Notes: generated by a model from the sequence alone, not told the origin. Positions 17,516-28,085 are shown, counted from the first letter of the stretch. The stretch: DNA of 64,000 bases from Arthrobacter sp. NIO-1057 (GCF_900094805.1 NZ_FMAT01000007.1:88702-152701), one strand, 5' to 3'. Translations and numbers: made by a program.

Positions 17516-18625
17516 TTACCAGCGACCACGCCAGTACTGCACTGGGTAAGCCTTCTTGGCGCCAAGTTGCTGCGCGGCATGGTTCGGCCACTGCGGATTG
17601 CCCAAGGCAGCACGTCCGATGCTCACACCGTCGGCTTGCCCGGTCACGACAATTTGCTCGGCCTGAATTGCTTCAGTAATTGCACCAACGGCCGTAACGA
17701 AGGCGTCTTCCGGAAGAGCCTGTTTTACTGCCTGGGCCAGAGGTACCTGATATCCAGGTCCGGTCGGGCCTGCATACGCACCGATCCCTGCGCTGGACAG
17801 ATCGAAGGCACGAACTCCTAGGTCATACATTTCCTTAGACAATTTCACTGTGTCTTCCAGACGCCAGCCTCCTTCCAGCCAGTCTTCGCCAGAGAAGCGA
17901 ATACCTAACGCCTTGTCTTCTGGCCATACTGCAGAAATAGCGGAGACGATTTCACGCAAGTACCTAGTGCGATTTTCGAAGCTTCCACCATATTCATCGG
18001 TGCGTTGGTTATTTAGTGGTGAGAGGAATTGGTGGATCAGGTATCCGTGGGCCGCGTGAATTTGTATCAGGTCAAACCCCGCAGCGTCGGCACGCTGGGC
18101 CGCTCGTGCCCAGTCCTGTACAGATTCTTGGATCTGTTCAATGCTCATGGTTGTTGCTGGTTTGAGTCCAAAAATATCGGTGGACGAGGAGCTGAACGTT
18201 TCCCAGCCACCGTCTTCATCACTAATACTTCCAACCTTTCCCGCTGCCTCGATGTCTTCCAACCAACCGTAGGTAGAAGCCTTGGCACCGGCATGGGCCA
18301 GCTGTACACCCACGGCTGCTCCGTGGGATCGAATGTACTGCGTAATGGGTTTCCAGGCTTCGACCTGTTCCTCATTCCACAGACCCGTGTCTCGATCCGA
18401 GATGCGGCCTTCTGGCGCAACGGCGGTTGCCTCGGTGATGATCAATGAGAAACCGCCGTGCGCCATCGACCCTAGGTGCGTTAGCTGCCAAGTGGTCGGT
18501 ATGCCATCGCGCTGTGCGACCACGTACTGGCACATCGGAGGCAGGACCACACGGTTGCGAAGCTGCAGCCCGGCTCCGCTCTTGGTAGGAATGGTGACTT
18601 CTGAAAAGAGTTTGCTTTGAGGCAT
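17516..18625 (-). CDS. Old yellow enzyme, YqjM class (NADH:flavin oxidoreductase)
   Basis: An FMN enzyme that reduces activated C=C bonds using NAD(P)H. The 369-residue sequence has the YqjM-class signature PPMCQY (C32 and Y34 near the flavin), H190 and H193 that bind the substrate carbonyl, Y195, and FLSPLNNQRTDEYGGSFENR following them. DGVSIGRAALGNPQWP near the end matches the phosphate-binding region and the arginine finger area. The ATG at 18625 is chosen because a longer reading frame begins with TTG and lacks homology. It appears monocistronic. The physiological substrate is unknown. Confidence 0.88.
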   Translation of the reverse strand: MPQSKLFSEVTIPTKSGAGLQLRNRVVLPPMCQYVVAQRDGIPTTWQLTHLGSMAHGGFSLIITEATAVAPEGRISDRDTGLWNEEQVEAWKPITQYIRSHGAAVGVQLAHAGAKASTYGWLEDIEAAGKVGSISDEDGGWETFSSSSTDIFGLKPATTMSIEQIQESVQDWARAAQRADAAGFDLIQIHAAHGYLIHQFLSPLNNQRTDEYGGSFENRTRYLREIVSAISAVWPEDKALGIRFSGEDWLEGGWRLEDTVKLSKEMYDLGVRAFDLSSAGIGAYAGPTGPGYQVPLAQAVKQALPEDAFVTAVGAITEAIQAEQIVVTGQADGVSIGRAALGNPQWPNHAAQQLGAKKAYPVQYWRGRW

Positions 18626-18692
18626 ACCTATTGTGACGTTGGGTTCGACTCGTTTATTCCGAGGCAAGATTCGTGTCCATCTGCTGGATACG

Positions 18693-20051
18693 TCACTGAC
18701 CGAGCACTATGACCGCAACGCTAAGGTAAACAACCAGTCCAGCTGCGTCCACGAAGGTGGAAATGAACGGATTCGAGAACACCGCAGGATCAGCCTTGAA
18801 GAACTTTCCGATAATGGGCATAGCTCCTCCCACGGCCGCCGCCACAGCGCACAACACAATGAGCGTCATCCCAATGATCAGGCCAACCTTCAGCTCAAAA
18901 GCCACGCTAGCAATGATCAAGGCGATGGTTCCTAAGCACAGCCCGAGCATGGCCCCAATGCGTACCTCACGGAAGATGACACGGCCCAAGTCACGCACAC
19001 GCACATCGCCCATGGCCAGAGCACGTGTCACCGTGGTCGCTGCCTGATTACCGGTATTACCGCCAATGCCAACGATGAGTGGAATGAACAAGCTCAGGAC
19101 CACCATGGACTCTAGAGTCTGTTCGAACGCCGCAAGAACCTTCACCGTCAAGGTAGCGCCGATGGCCAAAACGAGCAGCCAAATGATCCTGGCTCGCACC
19201 AGTTTCCGTAGTGGCGTGCCAAGGTAGGGGCGGTACAGAGGCTCAGTTCCAGCGCTTCGTGCAGTGCGTGATTCTTCGGCGTTTTCCAAGAGATCGATGG
19301 CATCGCTCAAGGGAAGCGCACCAATCAGACGCCCTTCGTTATCTAGGACCGGCATCAAGTCCAAGTGGCGGTCTACAGCTCGACGGGCAGCTTGGATATC
19401 CGATTCCGCGGCCTGAGCTGTAGGTAGTTCTTTGCTAATCGCAGATACGCGCTGGTTGCCTGGCTGTCCAAGGAGATCACTGAGTCGGAGGGCACCAAGA
19501 AAACGACGGGTCGAATCAACCACCATAATGATGTGCCCATGCTCCGTTGCACCAAGTTGAGGTGTGATACGTTCCAGCGTCTGCGCAACAGTGAAATCAG
19601 GTTGCGTGGTGATGACGTGTGGCGACATCACCCGTCCGACACTGGAGTCTTGGTAGCCAAGCAGCACCCCGGTGGCATGACGCTGGTGCGCATCTAATCC
19701 AACCAGTAGTTGCGATGCGACCGTTGCTGGAAGCTCATCGAGCAGTGCAACTCGATCGGCAGGTTCAAGAGCATCAAAGGCGTCTACCACGGCTTCTTGT
19801 TGGAGACTCTCGACGAGTTCTGCTTGAACTACGGAATCTAAGTCTTGGAATACTTCTAAGGCACGGTCTTTGTCGAGCAGCCGATAGAGAATTGCGGCGT
19901 CGGTGGTTTTCAACGCCTCAATTTGTTTGATGAGTTGTCCCAGATCAAGTGACCGTAGCAGGGTCGCTAGCGGCTGAAAATCCTCGTTCGCAAGGCGGCT
20001 GCGAATCTCTAGCGAAGTAGTTGAAAAGTCTACTTGTTCGAAGGTGAACAT
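18693..20051 (-). CDS. mgtE: Magnesium channel/transporter MgtE
   Basis: A Mg2+ channel of 452 residues. The N-terminal MgtE domain covers about 25-130 and two CBS domains about 140-260. They are followed by five membrane helices with the GIGGNTGNQ signature (328-336) and an acidic residue in STFVDAAGL of the last helices that matches the pore aspartate. Cytosolic Mg2+ bound by the N and CBS domains closes the channel in characterised homologues. The 425-base upstream gap contains a translated-looking leader ORF and alternative RNA pairings, so the gene may also be regulated at RNA level. Its own ribosome site is weak. Confidence 0.93.
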   Translation of the reverse strand: MFTFEQVDFSTTSLEIRSRLANEDFQPLATLLRSLDLGQLIKQIEALKTTDAAILYRLLDKDRALEVFQDLDSVVQAELVESLQQEAVVDAFDALEPADRVALLDELPATVASQLLVGLDAHQRHATGVLLGYQDSSVGRVMSPHVITTQPDFTVAQTLERITPQLGATEHGHIIMVVDSTRRFLGALRLSDLLGQPGNQRVSAISKELPTAQAAESDIQAARRAVDRHLDLMPVLDNEGRLIGALPLSDAIDLLENAEESRTARSAGTEPLYRPYLGTPLRKLVRARIIWLLVLAIGATLTVKVLAAFEQTLESMVVLSLFIPLIVGIGGNTGNQAATTVTRALAMGDVRVRDLGRVIFREVRIGAMLGLCLGTIALIIASVAFELKVGLIIGMTLIVLCAVAAAVGGAMPIIGKFFKADPAVFSNPFISTFVDAAGLVVYLSVAVIVLGQ

Positions 20052-20187
20052 TGTTATCGTCCAATGCGTTCGTTGCGCGAAATTTCCGGGCTCACAAGCA
20101 ACTACTCACCGATCTCCACCTAGAAACTGGGTGATAAATCAGTCAATATTTGCGTGCACGAAATGGCGCATACCAATAGTGGGTAGG

Positions 20188-20342
20188 CTACGAACTCGTG
20201 GGCGTTCACGGAGGCGCTGAAGAAAGATCTTCAGGTTCAGCGTGAAGTAAGGAAGCGGTGAGCTCGTAGGTAAATAGATCGACTAGAACTGCCGTCCATG
20301 AAGCTCACCTCCTAAGATTCCGAAGCGTGGTCTCAGGCTTCG
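20188..20342 (-). promoter_or_regulatory. mgtE leader RNA with mutually exclusive pairings
   Basis: In minus-strand order the leader contains a 6-bp hairpin (20342-20321), a strong ribosome site for a leader ORF (20313-20300), and AGCTCACC (20264-20257), complementary to that ribosome site (20309-20302). The overlapping stretch CTACGAGCTC (20269-20260) is instead complementary to GAGTTCGTAG (20197-20188), with one G-U pair. A separate 6-bp hairpin, CTGAAG/CTTCAG (20234-20217), lies between. The two long pairings cannot coexist. The classic M-box consensus is not present. Confidence 0.5.
20237..20299 (-). CDS. Leader peptide upstream of mgtE (20 residues)
   Basis: A short ORF encodes MDGSSSRSIYLRAHRFLTSR. 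It has one of the best ribosome sites in the window, AGGAGG eight bases before the ATG, and ends 185 bases before the mgtE start. The peptide has five basic residues and no membrane segment. Its codons overlap both alternative pairings of the leader RNA, so ribosome position could choose between them. I do not recognise it from known Mg2+ leader peptides. Translation is inferred from the ribosome site only. Confidence 0.5.
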   Translation of the reverse strand: MDGSSSRSIYLRAHRFLTSR

Positions 20343-20429
20343 TACATTGCTAGTTCTATCAGAAGTTGTCGCCTAATGGCCAATAGCAAGGGCGCATCTC
20401 ACATTAAACATCTCGCGCTAAACAAGCAC

Positions 20430-20454
20430 GGGAGGCCGGAATCTCCGGCCTCCC
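20430..20454 (-). terminator. Terminator of the gcv-glyA-sdaA unit
   Basis: An 11-bp GC-rich perfect stem, GGGAGGCCGGA, with a 3-base loop lies 23 bases beyond the sdaA stop. Confidence 0.75.
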
Positions 20455-20476
20455 CCAATCAAGATTTAGCGAGTGA

Positions 20477-21886
20477 CTAGCATTCGACGACGTTGACGGC
20501 CAACCCGCCCATCGCCGTTTCCTTATACTTATCGCTCATATCCTTGCCAGTTTCACGCATCGTGATGATCACTTCATCCAAAGTCACATGATGCACACCA
20601 TCACCCATCAACGCCATCTTCGCAGCGTTCACCGCCTTGGAAGCAGCAATCGCATTACGCTCAATACAAGGAATCTGCACCAAACCACCAATAGGATCAC
20701 AGGTCAAACCGAGATTATGCTCCATTGCAATCTCCGCCGAGTTCTCCACCTGTGCAGCGGTTCCACCCAGAACCTCAGCCAACCCAGCAGCCGCCATCGA
20801 CGACGCAGAACCGACCTCACCCTGACAACCAACTTCAGCACCAGAAATAGATGCCTGCTCTTTATACAAGACACCCACAGCACCAGCAGTCAGCAAGAAA
20901 TTAACTACAGCGTCATGCTTCTCATCTTCATTCCAGTACTTAGCACCCGGAGCATAATGCGTAGCGTAGAACAACACCGCAGGAATGATACCGGCAGCAC
21001 CATTAGTCGGTGCCGTCACCACCCGGCCGCCGGAAGCATTTTCCTCATTAACAGCCAACGCCACAAGGTTGATCCACTCCTGCCAAAACACAGGATCCCG
21101 ATCCTTATCTTCCTTGCGCAACCGTTCATGCCACTCCGGGGCACGACGGCGAACCTTCAACCCACCAGGCAACACCCCGGTACGCTCCAGAGCTGAGTCC
21201 TTGCAGTCTTCCATCACCTGATAAATGTGAATCAATCCGGAACGGATCTCTTCACGACTACGGTAAGCCAACTCATTAGCCATCATGATCTGGGCAATAG
21301 ACTTACCCGTAGCCTCTGTATGCTCCAACAGTTGAGCTGCGGTAGTAAAAGGATACGGCTGCTGCTGCAGCTTTTCTTCCAAATTCTTCTCAATACGCTC
21401 TTCGGCGCCCTCGCGCACGATAAAGCCACCACCCACGGAGAAGAAGGTTTCATTCACCAGCTCTTCGCCTTGGGCATCAAGGGCCACAAACTTCACACCA
21501 TTGGTGTGACGTGGTAGCACGGTCAACGGGTGCTGGATCATGTCACCGACGCCGTAGGTCAAGTCCTTGCGCTGACCTAACTGCGCTGCCAGCTGCAAGA
21601 CACCGGTAGCTTCCATCTGTTCAAGTCGCTCATCAACCTGGGACGGAAGCACCGTTTCAGGCTCAAAACCTTCCAGACCCAACATGATGGCGGTAAAGGT
21701 TCCGTGGCCACGACCGGTAGCAGCTAGAGACCCGTAGACATCAACCCGGATCTTTTCCAGGGCGTCCATCTTCTCTTCACGGATTACTTGGGCGATAAAA
21801 GCGTGCGCTGCACGCATTGGCCCCACGGTATGGCTGGACGAGGGTCCAATGCCAACCGAGAAAAGATCGAATACGCTAACTGCCAT
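20477..21886 (-). CDS. sdaA: L-serine ammonia-lyase, single-chain iron-sulfur type
   Basis: Deaminates L-serine to pyruvate and ammonia with a [4Fe-4S] cluster. The 469-residue enzyme carries [16 protein letters not shown] at the N-terminus, [10 protein letters not shown] around 350, and [18 protein letters not shown] around 390, giving the three cluster cysteines. It ends with Cys, the C-terminal residue that occupies the cluster in this family. The gene follows glyA by 187 bases with a hairpin between (22018-22056), so it may be partly or separately expressed. With the upstream glycine-cleavage and glyA genes it completes glycine to pyruvate conversion. AAGGATG precedes the ATG. Confidence 0.94.
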   Translation of the reverse strand: MAVSVFDLFSVGIGPSSSHTVGPMRAAHAFIAQVIREEKMDALEKIRVDVYGSLAATGRGHGTFTAIMLGLEGFEPETVLPSQVDERLEQMEATGVLQLAAQLGQRKDLTYGVGDMIQHPLTVLPRHTNGVKFVALDAQGEELVNETFFSVGGGFIVREGAEERIEKNLEEKLQQQPYPFTTAAQLLEHTEATGKSIAQIMMANELAYRSREEIRSGLIHIYQVMEDCKDSALERTGVLPGGLKVRRRAPEWHERLRKEDKDRDPVFWQEWINLVALAVNEENASGGRVVTAPTNGAAGIIPAVLFYATHYAPGAKYWNEDEKHDAVVNFLLTAGAVGVLYKEQASISGAEVGCQGEVGSASSMAAAGLAEVLGGTAAQVENSAEIAMEHNLGLTCDPIGGLVQIPCIERNAIAASKAVNAAKMALMGDGVHHVTLDEVIITMRETGKDMSDKYKETAMGGLAVNVVEC

Positions 21887-22017
21887 GTCAGCTCACATCC
21901 TTAGAACGTCGGTAATCCGGGGTGCTCACTCCCCAGAGATGGTGTGGTACGTCAGGGCTCACCGTTGATCCGCGTGCATGATGCGGTATTCGGTGAACAT
22001 CTGTCATGTGAAAAACT

Positions 22018-22056
22018 GCGGGCCCGAAAAGCGAATGTTCCGCCTTCCGGGCCCGC
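22018..22056 (-). terminator. Hairpin terminator after glyA
   Basis: GCGGGCCCG and CGGGCCCGC form a 9-bp stem 18 bases beyond the glyA stop. The loop is long and could extend pairing. It may attenuate rather than stop read-through into sdaA. Confidence 0.6.
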
Positions 22057-22073
22057 CTCTTCTGAAGAAGAAG

Positions 22074-23396
22074 TTACTCGGAAACCTTAGCCAGGTCCGG
22101 GTACAGTGGGTGCGCCTCGGCGAGCTTCAGAACACGGTCCTTCAGCTCTGGAAGGGCAGCGGTATTGCCGTCGGCACCTGCGATCAGAGTCTGAGCAATG
22201 ATCTCTGCTACCTCTGCGAATGCCGCCTCCGAGAAGCCCCGGGTGGCCAATGCTGGGGTACCAATGCGCAGACCCGAGGTAGTCATTGGTGGGCGTGGGT
22301 CGAATGGCACCGCGTTGCGGTTAACCGTGATCTCAACCTGTGCCAACAGATCTTCTGCCTGCTGACCGTCAAGCTCCGAGTTACGAAGATCAACCAAGAC
22401 CAGGTGCACGTCGGTGCCGCCGGTCAGTACGCTGATGCCCTTAGCTGCAACATCTTCCTGGTTCAGGCGCTCAGCAAGAATGCGGGAGCCAGCTAGGGTG
22501 CGCTGCTGACGTTCCTTGAACTCTTCGGAAGCAGCAATCTTGAAGGCTACTGCCTTACCTGCGATGACGTGCTCCAGTGGGCCACCCTGCTGGCCTGGGA
22601 AGACCGCAGAGTTCAGCTTCTTGGCGATTTCAGCATCGTTGGACAGGATGATGCCACCACGAGGACCGGCAAGGGTCTTGTGGGTGGTCGAGGTAACCAC
22701 GTGTGCGTGTGGCACTGGCGATGGGTGCAGACCAGCTGCAACCAGACCGGCGAAGTGTGCCATATCCACGAACAGGTATGCACCGACCTTGTCAGCGATC
22801 TCGCGGAAACGCTTGAAGTCCAGCTGACGTGGGTAGGCCGACCAGCCTGCCACGATCATCTTTGGCTGGTGCTCTACGGCCAGGCGCTCAACCTCGTCCA
22901 TGTCCACCAGGTTGGTCTCTTCGTTCACACCGTAAGGAACGATGTTGAACAGGCGACCGGAGAAGTTCAGCTTCATACCGTGGGTCAGGTGTCCACCGTG
23001 TGCCAGGTTCAGACCCAGCACGGTGTCGCCTGGGCGAACCAGTGCGTGGTAGACCGAAGCGTTAGCCTGGGCACCGGAGTGAGGCTGAACGTTGGCGAAG
23101 CCTGCACCAAACAGTTCCTTGATGCGCTCGATGGCCAGGGTCTCAATGACGTCGACCTCTTCGCAGCCACCGTAGTAGCGGCGACCTGGGTAGCCTTCAG
23201 CGTACTTGTTGGTCAGTACCGAACCCTGGGCCTGCATGACAGCCTGAGCGGTGTGGTTCTCCGAGGCAATCATTTCCAGACCGCGCTGCTGGCGAGCCAG
23301 TTCAGCGTCGATGCGCTGTGCGACCTCTGGGTCAAGGGCTGCTAGCGACTGGGTCAGTGACACTGGTGCTAGGGATTCAAAAGTCTGGTTGCTCAT
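22074..23396 (-). CDS. glyA: Serine hydroxymethyltransferase
   Basis: A PLP enzyme of 440 residues that interconverts glycine plus methylene-tetrahydrofolate with serine. K240 in [14 protein letters not shown] is the PLP lysine, [13 protein letters not shown] is at about 65-77 and [12 protein letters not shown] at about 211. The start codon overlaps the gcvH stop by one base (TAATG), so translation is coupled. In this operon the enzyme uses the methylene-tetrahydrofolate released by GcvT, making serine from two glycines. It is probably induced by glycine through the upstream riboswitch. Whether this is the only glyA of the genome cannot be seen. Confidence 0.96.
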   Translation of the reverse strand: MSNQTFESLAPVSLTQSLAALDPEVAQRIDAELARQQRGLEMIASENHTAQAVMQAQGSVLTNKYAEGYPGRRYYGGCEEVDVIETLAIERIKELFGAGFANVQPHSGAQANASVYHALVRPGDTVLGLNLAHGGHLTHGMKLNFSGRLFNIVPYGVNEETNLVDMDEVERLAVEHQPKMIVAGWSAYPRQLDFKRFREIADKVGAYLFVDMAHFAGLVAAGLHPSPVPHAHVVTSTTHKTLAGPRGGIILSNDAEIAKKLNSAVFPGQQGGPLEHVIAGKAVAFKIAASEEFKERQQRTLAGSRILAERLNQEDVAAKGISVLTGGTDVHLVLVDLRNSELDGQQAEDLLAQVEITVNRNAVPFDPRPPMTTSGLRIGTPALATRGFSEAAFAEVAEIIAQTLIAGADGNTAALPELKDRVLKLAEAHPLYPDLAKVSE

Positions 23397-23776
23397 TACT
23401 GGACGTCTCCACCGTTCGCGCTTGCGTAGTCTGCTGCAGAGAGCAGGGGGCCTTCTTCGGTAACCTCTACGGTGAACAGCCAGCCGGCACCGTATGGGTC
23501 TTCGTTCAGGATTGCTGGGTTGTCAACTGCCTCGTCGTTGATGGCAACAACGGTGCCGGTCACTGGCGAGTACAGGTCGGAAACCGACTTGGTGGATTCC
23601 ACCTCGCCACAGGTTTCGCCTGCGGTTACGGAATCGCCAACCTCAGGCAGGTCCACGTAGACCACGTCGCCCAGGGCGTCTGCAGCGATCTGGGTGATGC
23701 CGACCTTAGCTGGGGATGAAGCGTCCAGCCACTCGTGCTCTGCCGAGTAGCGCAATGACGAAAGAACTTTACTCAC
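23396..23776 (-). CDS. gcvH: Glycine cleavage system H protein
   Basis: The lipoyl carrier of the glycine cleavage complex, 126 residues, usual length. The lipoylated lysine is K63 in [19 protein letters not shown] near residue 14 and the GW-F motif near the end ([10 protein letters not shown]) are typical. It shuttles the aminomethyl group between GcvP, GcvT and a lipoamide dehydrogenase not encoded here. It lies 60 bases after gcvT and overlaps glyA by one base. Confidence 0.96.
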   Translation of the reverse strand: MSKVLSSLRYSAEHEWLDASSPAKVGITQIAADALGDVVYVDLPEVGDSVTAGETCGEVESTKSVSDLYSPVTGTVVAINDEAVDNPAILNEDPYGAGWLFTVEVTEEGPLLSAADYASANGGDVQ

Positions 23777-23836
23777 GGTATTTCCTCTCCCAAGGGAATA
23801 AGCGGGCGTTTTGCTTGGCCCTACTGATGTTTAACG

Positions 23837-24964
23837 TTACTTGGCTCGCGTGTAGAACGGCAGTTCGACGACGACAAATGGCAAAGTCTTACCGCGCAGA
23901 TCTACCTCTAGCTCGGTACCAACTTCACTGAATTGTGCATCCACATACCCTAGGGCTACCGGGTAACCGAGGGTTGGAGATGGCTGTCCGGAGGTGATTT
24001 CTCCGACAGTGGCCCCGTCCTTGACGATGGCATAACCACCGCGGCCGGCGCGCTTACCTAGGCCCTTCAGACCAACCAGCTTGCGTGCTGGGCTCTGCTC
24101 TCGCAAGGCTTCCAGGGCCTTTCGACCCACAAAATCTTCTTCCTTCTTGAAGGAGACTACTGGGCCAAAACCCGCATCAAATGGGGTACGTTCCAGGCTC
24201 AGCTCGTTACCGTACAACGGCATACCGGCTTCCAAACGAAGTGAGTCGCGGGCGGCCAAGCCACACGGAACCAATTCGTAATCCGCACCAATGGTGATGA
24301 TCTTGCTCCACAGTTCGGCGGCCTGTTCATTTTCGATGATCAATTCGAAGCCGTCTTCACCGGTGTATCCTGTGCGCGCCAGCAGTACGTCCATACCGCC
24401 GAGCACCAGATTAACCGCTGCATAATATTTCAGTTCTGTGACGCTCTGGGCTACCGCTTCATCCGCCGCCAGCTTGGCAACGATGGCCTCAGCGTTCGGT
24501 CCCTGAACTGCAATCAGGGACTGGCGAGCCGAAGCGTTATCCAGCTGAACATCAAATCCTGCAACACGTTCTTCCAAGGCTGCAGCCACAACATCAGCGT
24601 TGCCAGCGTTAGGAACGACGAGGAACTTTTCTTCCTCAAGGCGGTACACGATCAGGTCATCAATGATCTTGCCATCTTCATTCAAGATCAGCGAGTACTT
24701 GGCCTTGCCCACCTTCATGATGGTGAAGTTTCCAGCCAACGCAGTGTTCAGTGCGGTGCCAGCCTGTGGGCCGGAAAGGTACACCTCGCCCATGTGGGAC
24801 AGGTCAAAGAGTCCTGCGGTGGAACGTACTGCGCGGTGCTCGGCCAGTTCCGAACCGTACTTCAGTGGCATATCCCAGCCGCCAAAGTCGGTGAAGTTTG
24901 CGCCGAGTTCGCCATGCTGGGCATGCAGGGCGGTGCGCTTGAGTTCTTGGGTAGTTTCAGTCAT
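23837..24964 (-). CDS. gcvT: Glycine cleavage system aminomethyltransferase (T protein)
   Basis: Transfers the methylene group from the lipoyl-bound intermediate to tetrahydrofolate, releasing ammonia. The 375-residue protein shows FDLSHMGEV near 53, the YTGEDGFEL motif near 198 and the C-terminal GEITSGQPSPTLGYPVALGYV segment, all family landmarks. It begins 12 bases after gcvP, so the two are co-transcribed. The ribosome site is modest (AAAGAG). Confidence 0.96.
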   Translation of the reverse strand: MTETTQELKRTALHAQHGELGANFTDFGGWDMPLKYGSELAEHRAVRSTAGLFDLSHMGEVYLSGPQAGTALNTALAGNFTIMKVGKAKYSLILNEDGKIIDDLIVYRLEEEKFLVVPNAGNADVVAAALEERVAGFDVQLDNASARQSLIAVQGPNAEAIVAKLAADEAVAQSVTELKYYAAVNLVLGGMDVLLARTGYTGEDGFELIIENEQAAELWSKIITIGADYELVPCGLAARDSLRLEAGMPLYGNELSLERTPFDAGFGPVVSFKKEEDFVGRKALEALREQSPARKLVGLKGLGKRAGRGGYAIVKDGATVGEITSGQPSPTLGYPVALGYVDAQFSEVGTELEVDLRGKTLPFVVVELPFYTRAK

Positions 24965-24976
24965 CTCAAACTCTTT

Positions 24977-27823
24977 CTAGTCTTCGAAGGCTTCAGGAGC
25001 AGGGCAGGAGCAGATCAGGTTACGGTCGCCACCGGCTCCGTCGATACGGCCCACGGCTGGGAAGTACTTATCGAACTTCAGGCCGGAGACCGGGAAGGCA
25101 GCCTGCTCTACCGAGTACTTGCGATCCCAATTGCTGTTGATCACCGCGGTAGCAGTGTGTGGGGCGTTGCGCAGTGGTGACTGCTCGATGCTGTAGACGC
25201 CCGAGAGTACTTCTTCCATTTCCTGACGGATGGTGATCATTGCTTCGATGAAGCGCTCGATCTCGCCTAGGTCCTCGGACTCAGTTGGCTCGACCATCAA
25301 GGTGCCAGCCACTGGGAAGGACAGGGTTGGTGCGTGGAAGCCGAAGTCGATCAGGCGCTTGGCCACATCTTCCGCGGTGACCCCGGTCTTGGCGGTCAGT
25401 TCGCGCAAGTCCAGGATGCACTCGTGGGCAACCAGGCCCTTGTTGCCGGTGAACAGTACTGGGAAGTGCTCGTTCAGGCGCTTGGCGATGTAGTTCGCGT
25501 TCAAGATCGCGTGCTTGGTGGCTTCGGTCAAGCCTTCGCCGCCCATCATGGCAATGTAGGCCCAGGAGATCGGCAGGACGCCGGCCGAGCCGAAGGCGGT
25601 GGCCACTACCGGCACACCGTCACGCTCGGTGTAGGTGCCCGAGGCATCGCCTGGCAAAAATGGCAGCAGGTGCTGGCCTACGCCGATCGGGCCCACGCCT
25701 GGGCCGCCACCGCCGTGGGGGATGCAGAAGGTCTTGTGCAGGTTCAGGTGCGACACGTCGCCGCCGAACTTTCCTGGCTGGGCCAGGCCGACCATGGCGT
25801 TCATGTTTGCGCCGTCGATGTACACCTGGCCACCGGCTGCGTGGATCTTGTCGCAGACCTCGCGCACGTCGGCGTCGTAGACGCCGTGGGTGGATGGGTA
25901 GGTGATCATGATGGCGGCCAGCACGTCCTTGTTGGCCTCGATCTTGGCATCCAAATCATTGGCGTCAATGGTGCCATCGGCTGCGGTCTTCACAACCACG
26001 ACCTTCATGCCGGCCAGCACTGCCGAGGCGGCGTTGGTGCCGTGGGCGGAGGCCGGGATCAGGCAGACGTTGCGCTGGCCTTCGCCGCGCGATGCATGGT
26101 AATCCGAGATGGCCAGCAGGCCCGCGTACTCGCCCTGGGATCCTGCGTTGGGCTGGATGGAGACGCCAGCGTAGCCGGTGATCGCGGTGAGACGGCCTTC
26201 CAGGTCGGTGATCAGCTCGCGCCAGCCTTCGGTCTGCTCAGCTGGAGCGTAAGGGTGGATGGAGGCGAATTCCGGCCAGGTGATGGATTCCATCTCGGCG
26301 GCCGAGTTCAGCTTCATGGTGCACGAACCCAGCGGGATCATGGTGCGGTCCAGGGCCAGGTCGCGGTCCGAGAGGCGGCGCAGGTAGCGCATCATCTGGG
26401 TCTCGGAGGAGATGGTGTTGAAGATCGGGTGGGTCAGGTAGTCGCTGGTGCGCTGCTGCGATGCCGGGATCTCGAAGCCTTCCGGAGCGGAGAGCTCAAC
26501 GCCGAAAACGGCCAGCAGGGACTTGACGATGTCCGAGGTGGTGGTTTCGTCGGTGGAGACGCCCACCTGGGTGTCGCTGACCTTGCGCAGGTTGATCCCT
26601 GCTTCATTGGCGGCCGAGATGATCTGCTCAGCGTTCTCAACGTTGACCACTACGGTGTCGAAGAAGCTCTGAGATGCCAGGGTGAATCCACCGGCCACCA
26701 GCGAGCTTGCGATCACGCGAGCGTGGTTGTTGGCGCGGCTAGCGATCTGCTTCAGGCCTGCCGGGCCGTGGTACACCGCGTACATTGAAGCGCAGATGGC
26801 CAACAGTGCTTGGGCGGTACAAATGTTGCTGGTCGCCTTTTCGCGGCGAATGTGCTGTTCGCGGGTCTGCAGTGCCAGACGGTAGGCAGGAACTCCGGCG
26901 TCGTCCACCGAAACACCGACCAGGCGGCCTGGCATGGAACGGGTCAGGCCATCGGCCACGGCCATGTAGGCTGCGTGCGGACCGCCGAAGAACAGCGGCA
27001 CACCAAAGCGCTGGGTGTTACCCACGGCAATGTCTGCGCCCTGTTCACCGGGAGGGGTGATCATGGTCAGAGCCAGCAGGTCAGCGATGACGGTGACCAT
27101 GGCGCCGGCTTCCTTGGCGGCGGCGATGATGCCTTCATGCTCTGCGATGGAGCCGTTGTTACCTGGCTGCTGCAGGACGATGCCGGAGATGTCGCCTTCT
27201 GGCAGACCTGCGGACAGGTCAGCAACTTCAACTTCGAAGCCCAGTGCGTCGGCGCGACCCTGCACGACCTTGATGGTCTGCGGGAAGATGTTGGAGTCCA
27301 GGACGGTCTTGCCCTTGGCCTTCTTCTTGTTGGCGCGGCGCATCATCAGCACGGCTTCGGCAGCAGCCGAGGATTCGTCTAACAGGGAGGCGTTGGCGAT
27401 CGGCAGTCCGGTCAGATCCATGACCATGGTCTGGAAGTTCAGCAGGGCTTCGAGGCGGCCCTGGGAGATTTCCGGCTGGTACGGGGTGTAGGCGGTGTAC
27501 CAGGCTGGGTTTTCCACGATATTGCGGCGGATCACTGCTGGGGTGATGGTGTCGTAGAAGCCCTGACCGATCATCTGGGTCTTCATGATGTTCTTGGAGG
27601 CTAGTTCACGCAGGTGGCCCAGCGCTTGGGTTTCGCTCAGTGCGGCTGGGATATCCAGCATGGAGTCTTGGCGAATGTCTGCCGGAACGGCGGTATCGAT
27701 CAGCTCATCTAGGCTGTTGTAGCCCAGAGTCTGAAGCATGGTCTCTACATCTGCTGGACGCGGTCCGATATGGCGAGAAACAAATTCGCTTGTTGTTGAA
27801 GCCGAAGTCTGCGTGACGGTCAT
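24977..27823 (-). CDS. gcvP: Glycine dehydrogenase (decarboxylating), P protein
   Basis: A PLP enzyme that decarboxylates glycine and passes the aminomethyl group to GcvH. The product is about 948 residues, the normal single-chain length, with both homologous halves present. The PLP lysine lies in [18 protein letters not shown], followed by the glycine-rich loop. The N-terminus FVSRHIGP is diagnostic. The ATG at 27823 is used because the open frame continues another 35 codons into the riboswitch region without homology. It is the first gene of the gcvP-gcvT-gcvH-glyA unit. Confidence 0.96.
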   Translation of the reverse strand: MTVTQTSASTTSEFVSRHIGPRPADVETMLQTLGYNSLDELIDTAVPADIRQDSMLDIPAALSETQALGHLRELASKNIMKTQMIGQGFYDTITPAVIRRNIVENPAWYTAYTPYQPEISQGRLEALLNFQTMVMDLTGLPIANASLLDESSAAAEAVLMMRRANKKKAKGKTVLDSNIFPQTIKVVQGRADALGFEVEVADLSAGLPEGDISGIVLQQPGNNGSIAEHEGIIAAAKEAGAMVTVIADLLALTMITPPGEQGADIAVGNTQRFGVPLFFGGPHAAYMAVADGLTRSMPGRLVGVSVDDAGVPAYRLALQTREQHIRREKATSNICTAQALLAICASMYAVYHGPAGLKQIASRANNHARVIASSLVAGGFTLASQSFFDTVVVNVENAEQIISAANEAGINLRKVSDTQVGVSTDETTTSDIVKSLLAVFGVELSAPEGFEIPASQQRTSDYLTHPIFNTISSETQMMRYLRRLSDRDLALDRTMIPLGSCTMKLNSAAEMESITWPEFASIHPYAPAEQTEGWRELITDLEGRLTAITGYAGVSIQPNAGSQGEYAGLLAISDYHASRGEGQRNVCLIPASAHGTNAASAVLAGMKVVVVKTAADGTIDANDLDAKIEANKDVLAAIMITYPSTHGVYDADVREVCDKIHAAGGQVYIDGANMNAMVGLAQPGKFGGDVSHLNLHKTFCIPHGGGGPGVGPIGVGQHLLPFLPGDASGTYTERDGVPVVATAFGSAGVLPISWAYIAMMGGEGLTEATKHAILNANYIAKRLNEHFPVLFTGNKGLVAHECILDLRELTAKTGVTAEDVAKRLIDFGFHAPTLSFPVAGTLMVEPTESEDLGEIERFIEAMITIRQEMEEVLSGVYSIEQSPLRNAPHTATAVINSNWDRKYSVEQAAFPVSGLKFDKYFPAVGRIDGAGGDRNLICSCPAPEAFED

Positions 27824-27884
27824 GGTGCTGGAGTCTCCACGGGGATCTGTCTTGGCGCATGCCAAAGGAAGGACGCTTTGCCTC

Positions 27885-28085
27885 CCCATCCCTGTTGCAC
27901 TACCTGAGAGTTTTACACGTCCGGCCAACTAAGCCGGGCGCTTGCACCTTCGGTGAACCGGTTCTGGCCGGCTACTTTCCAGAGTTGCCTCGTGATGGCG
28001 GTACGGGGGCCTGAGAGTTTCCTGGGGAGGAATTGCTCCTACGGCGCCCGTCCATGGTGTGAACGGGACTCTCCCGCCATCCGTC
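27885..28085 (-). promoter_or_regulatory. Tandem glycine riboswitch
   Basis: The minus strand upstream of gcvP shows two glycine aptamers. The first (28083-27993) has outer stem GATGGCGG/CCGCCATC, GGAGAG on its 5' side, GCGCCGTAGGAGCAA in the middle and AAACTCTCAGG near its 3' end. The second (about 27990-27888) begins CAACTCTGG, has the internal ACCGAAGGTGCAAGC and ends with AAAACTCTCAGG. Linker and order match known tandem glycine riboswitches, which turn on gcv genes when glycine is abundant. The GGGGAGG stretch at about 27885-27880 may be part of the expression platform. Confidence 0.92.

Noticed and set aside
20188..20342. M-box (ykoK) Mg2+ riboswitch before mgtE
   Set aside because: TTAGGAGGTGAG looks similar to the M-box 5' end, but the rest of the consensus and its core helices are missing. 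The leader ORF explains that segment better.
21887..22017. A second glycine-type aptamer before sdaA
   Set aside because: A CTCTGGGGAG segment and a GGGG/CCCC hairpin occur, but the conserved GGAGAG and CTCTCAGG pairs are absent.
22569..23345. A 258-codon open frame antisense to glyA
   Set aside because: A shadow of the conserved glyA coding sequence.
25334..26788. A 484-codon open frame antisense to gcvP
   Set aside because: gcvP is unmistakable on the other strand. The frame is opened by its GC-biased third positions, and the translation has low complexity and no known motif.
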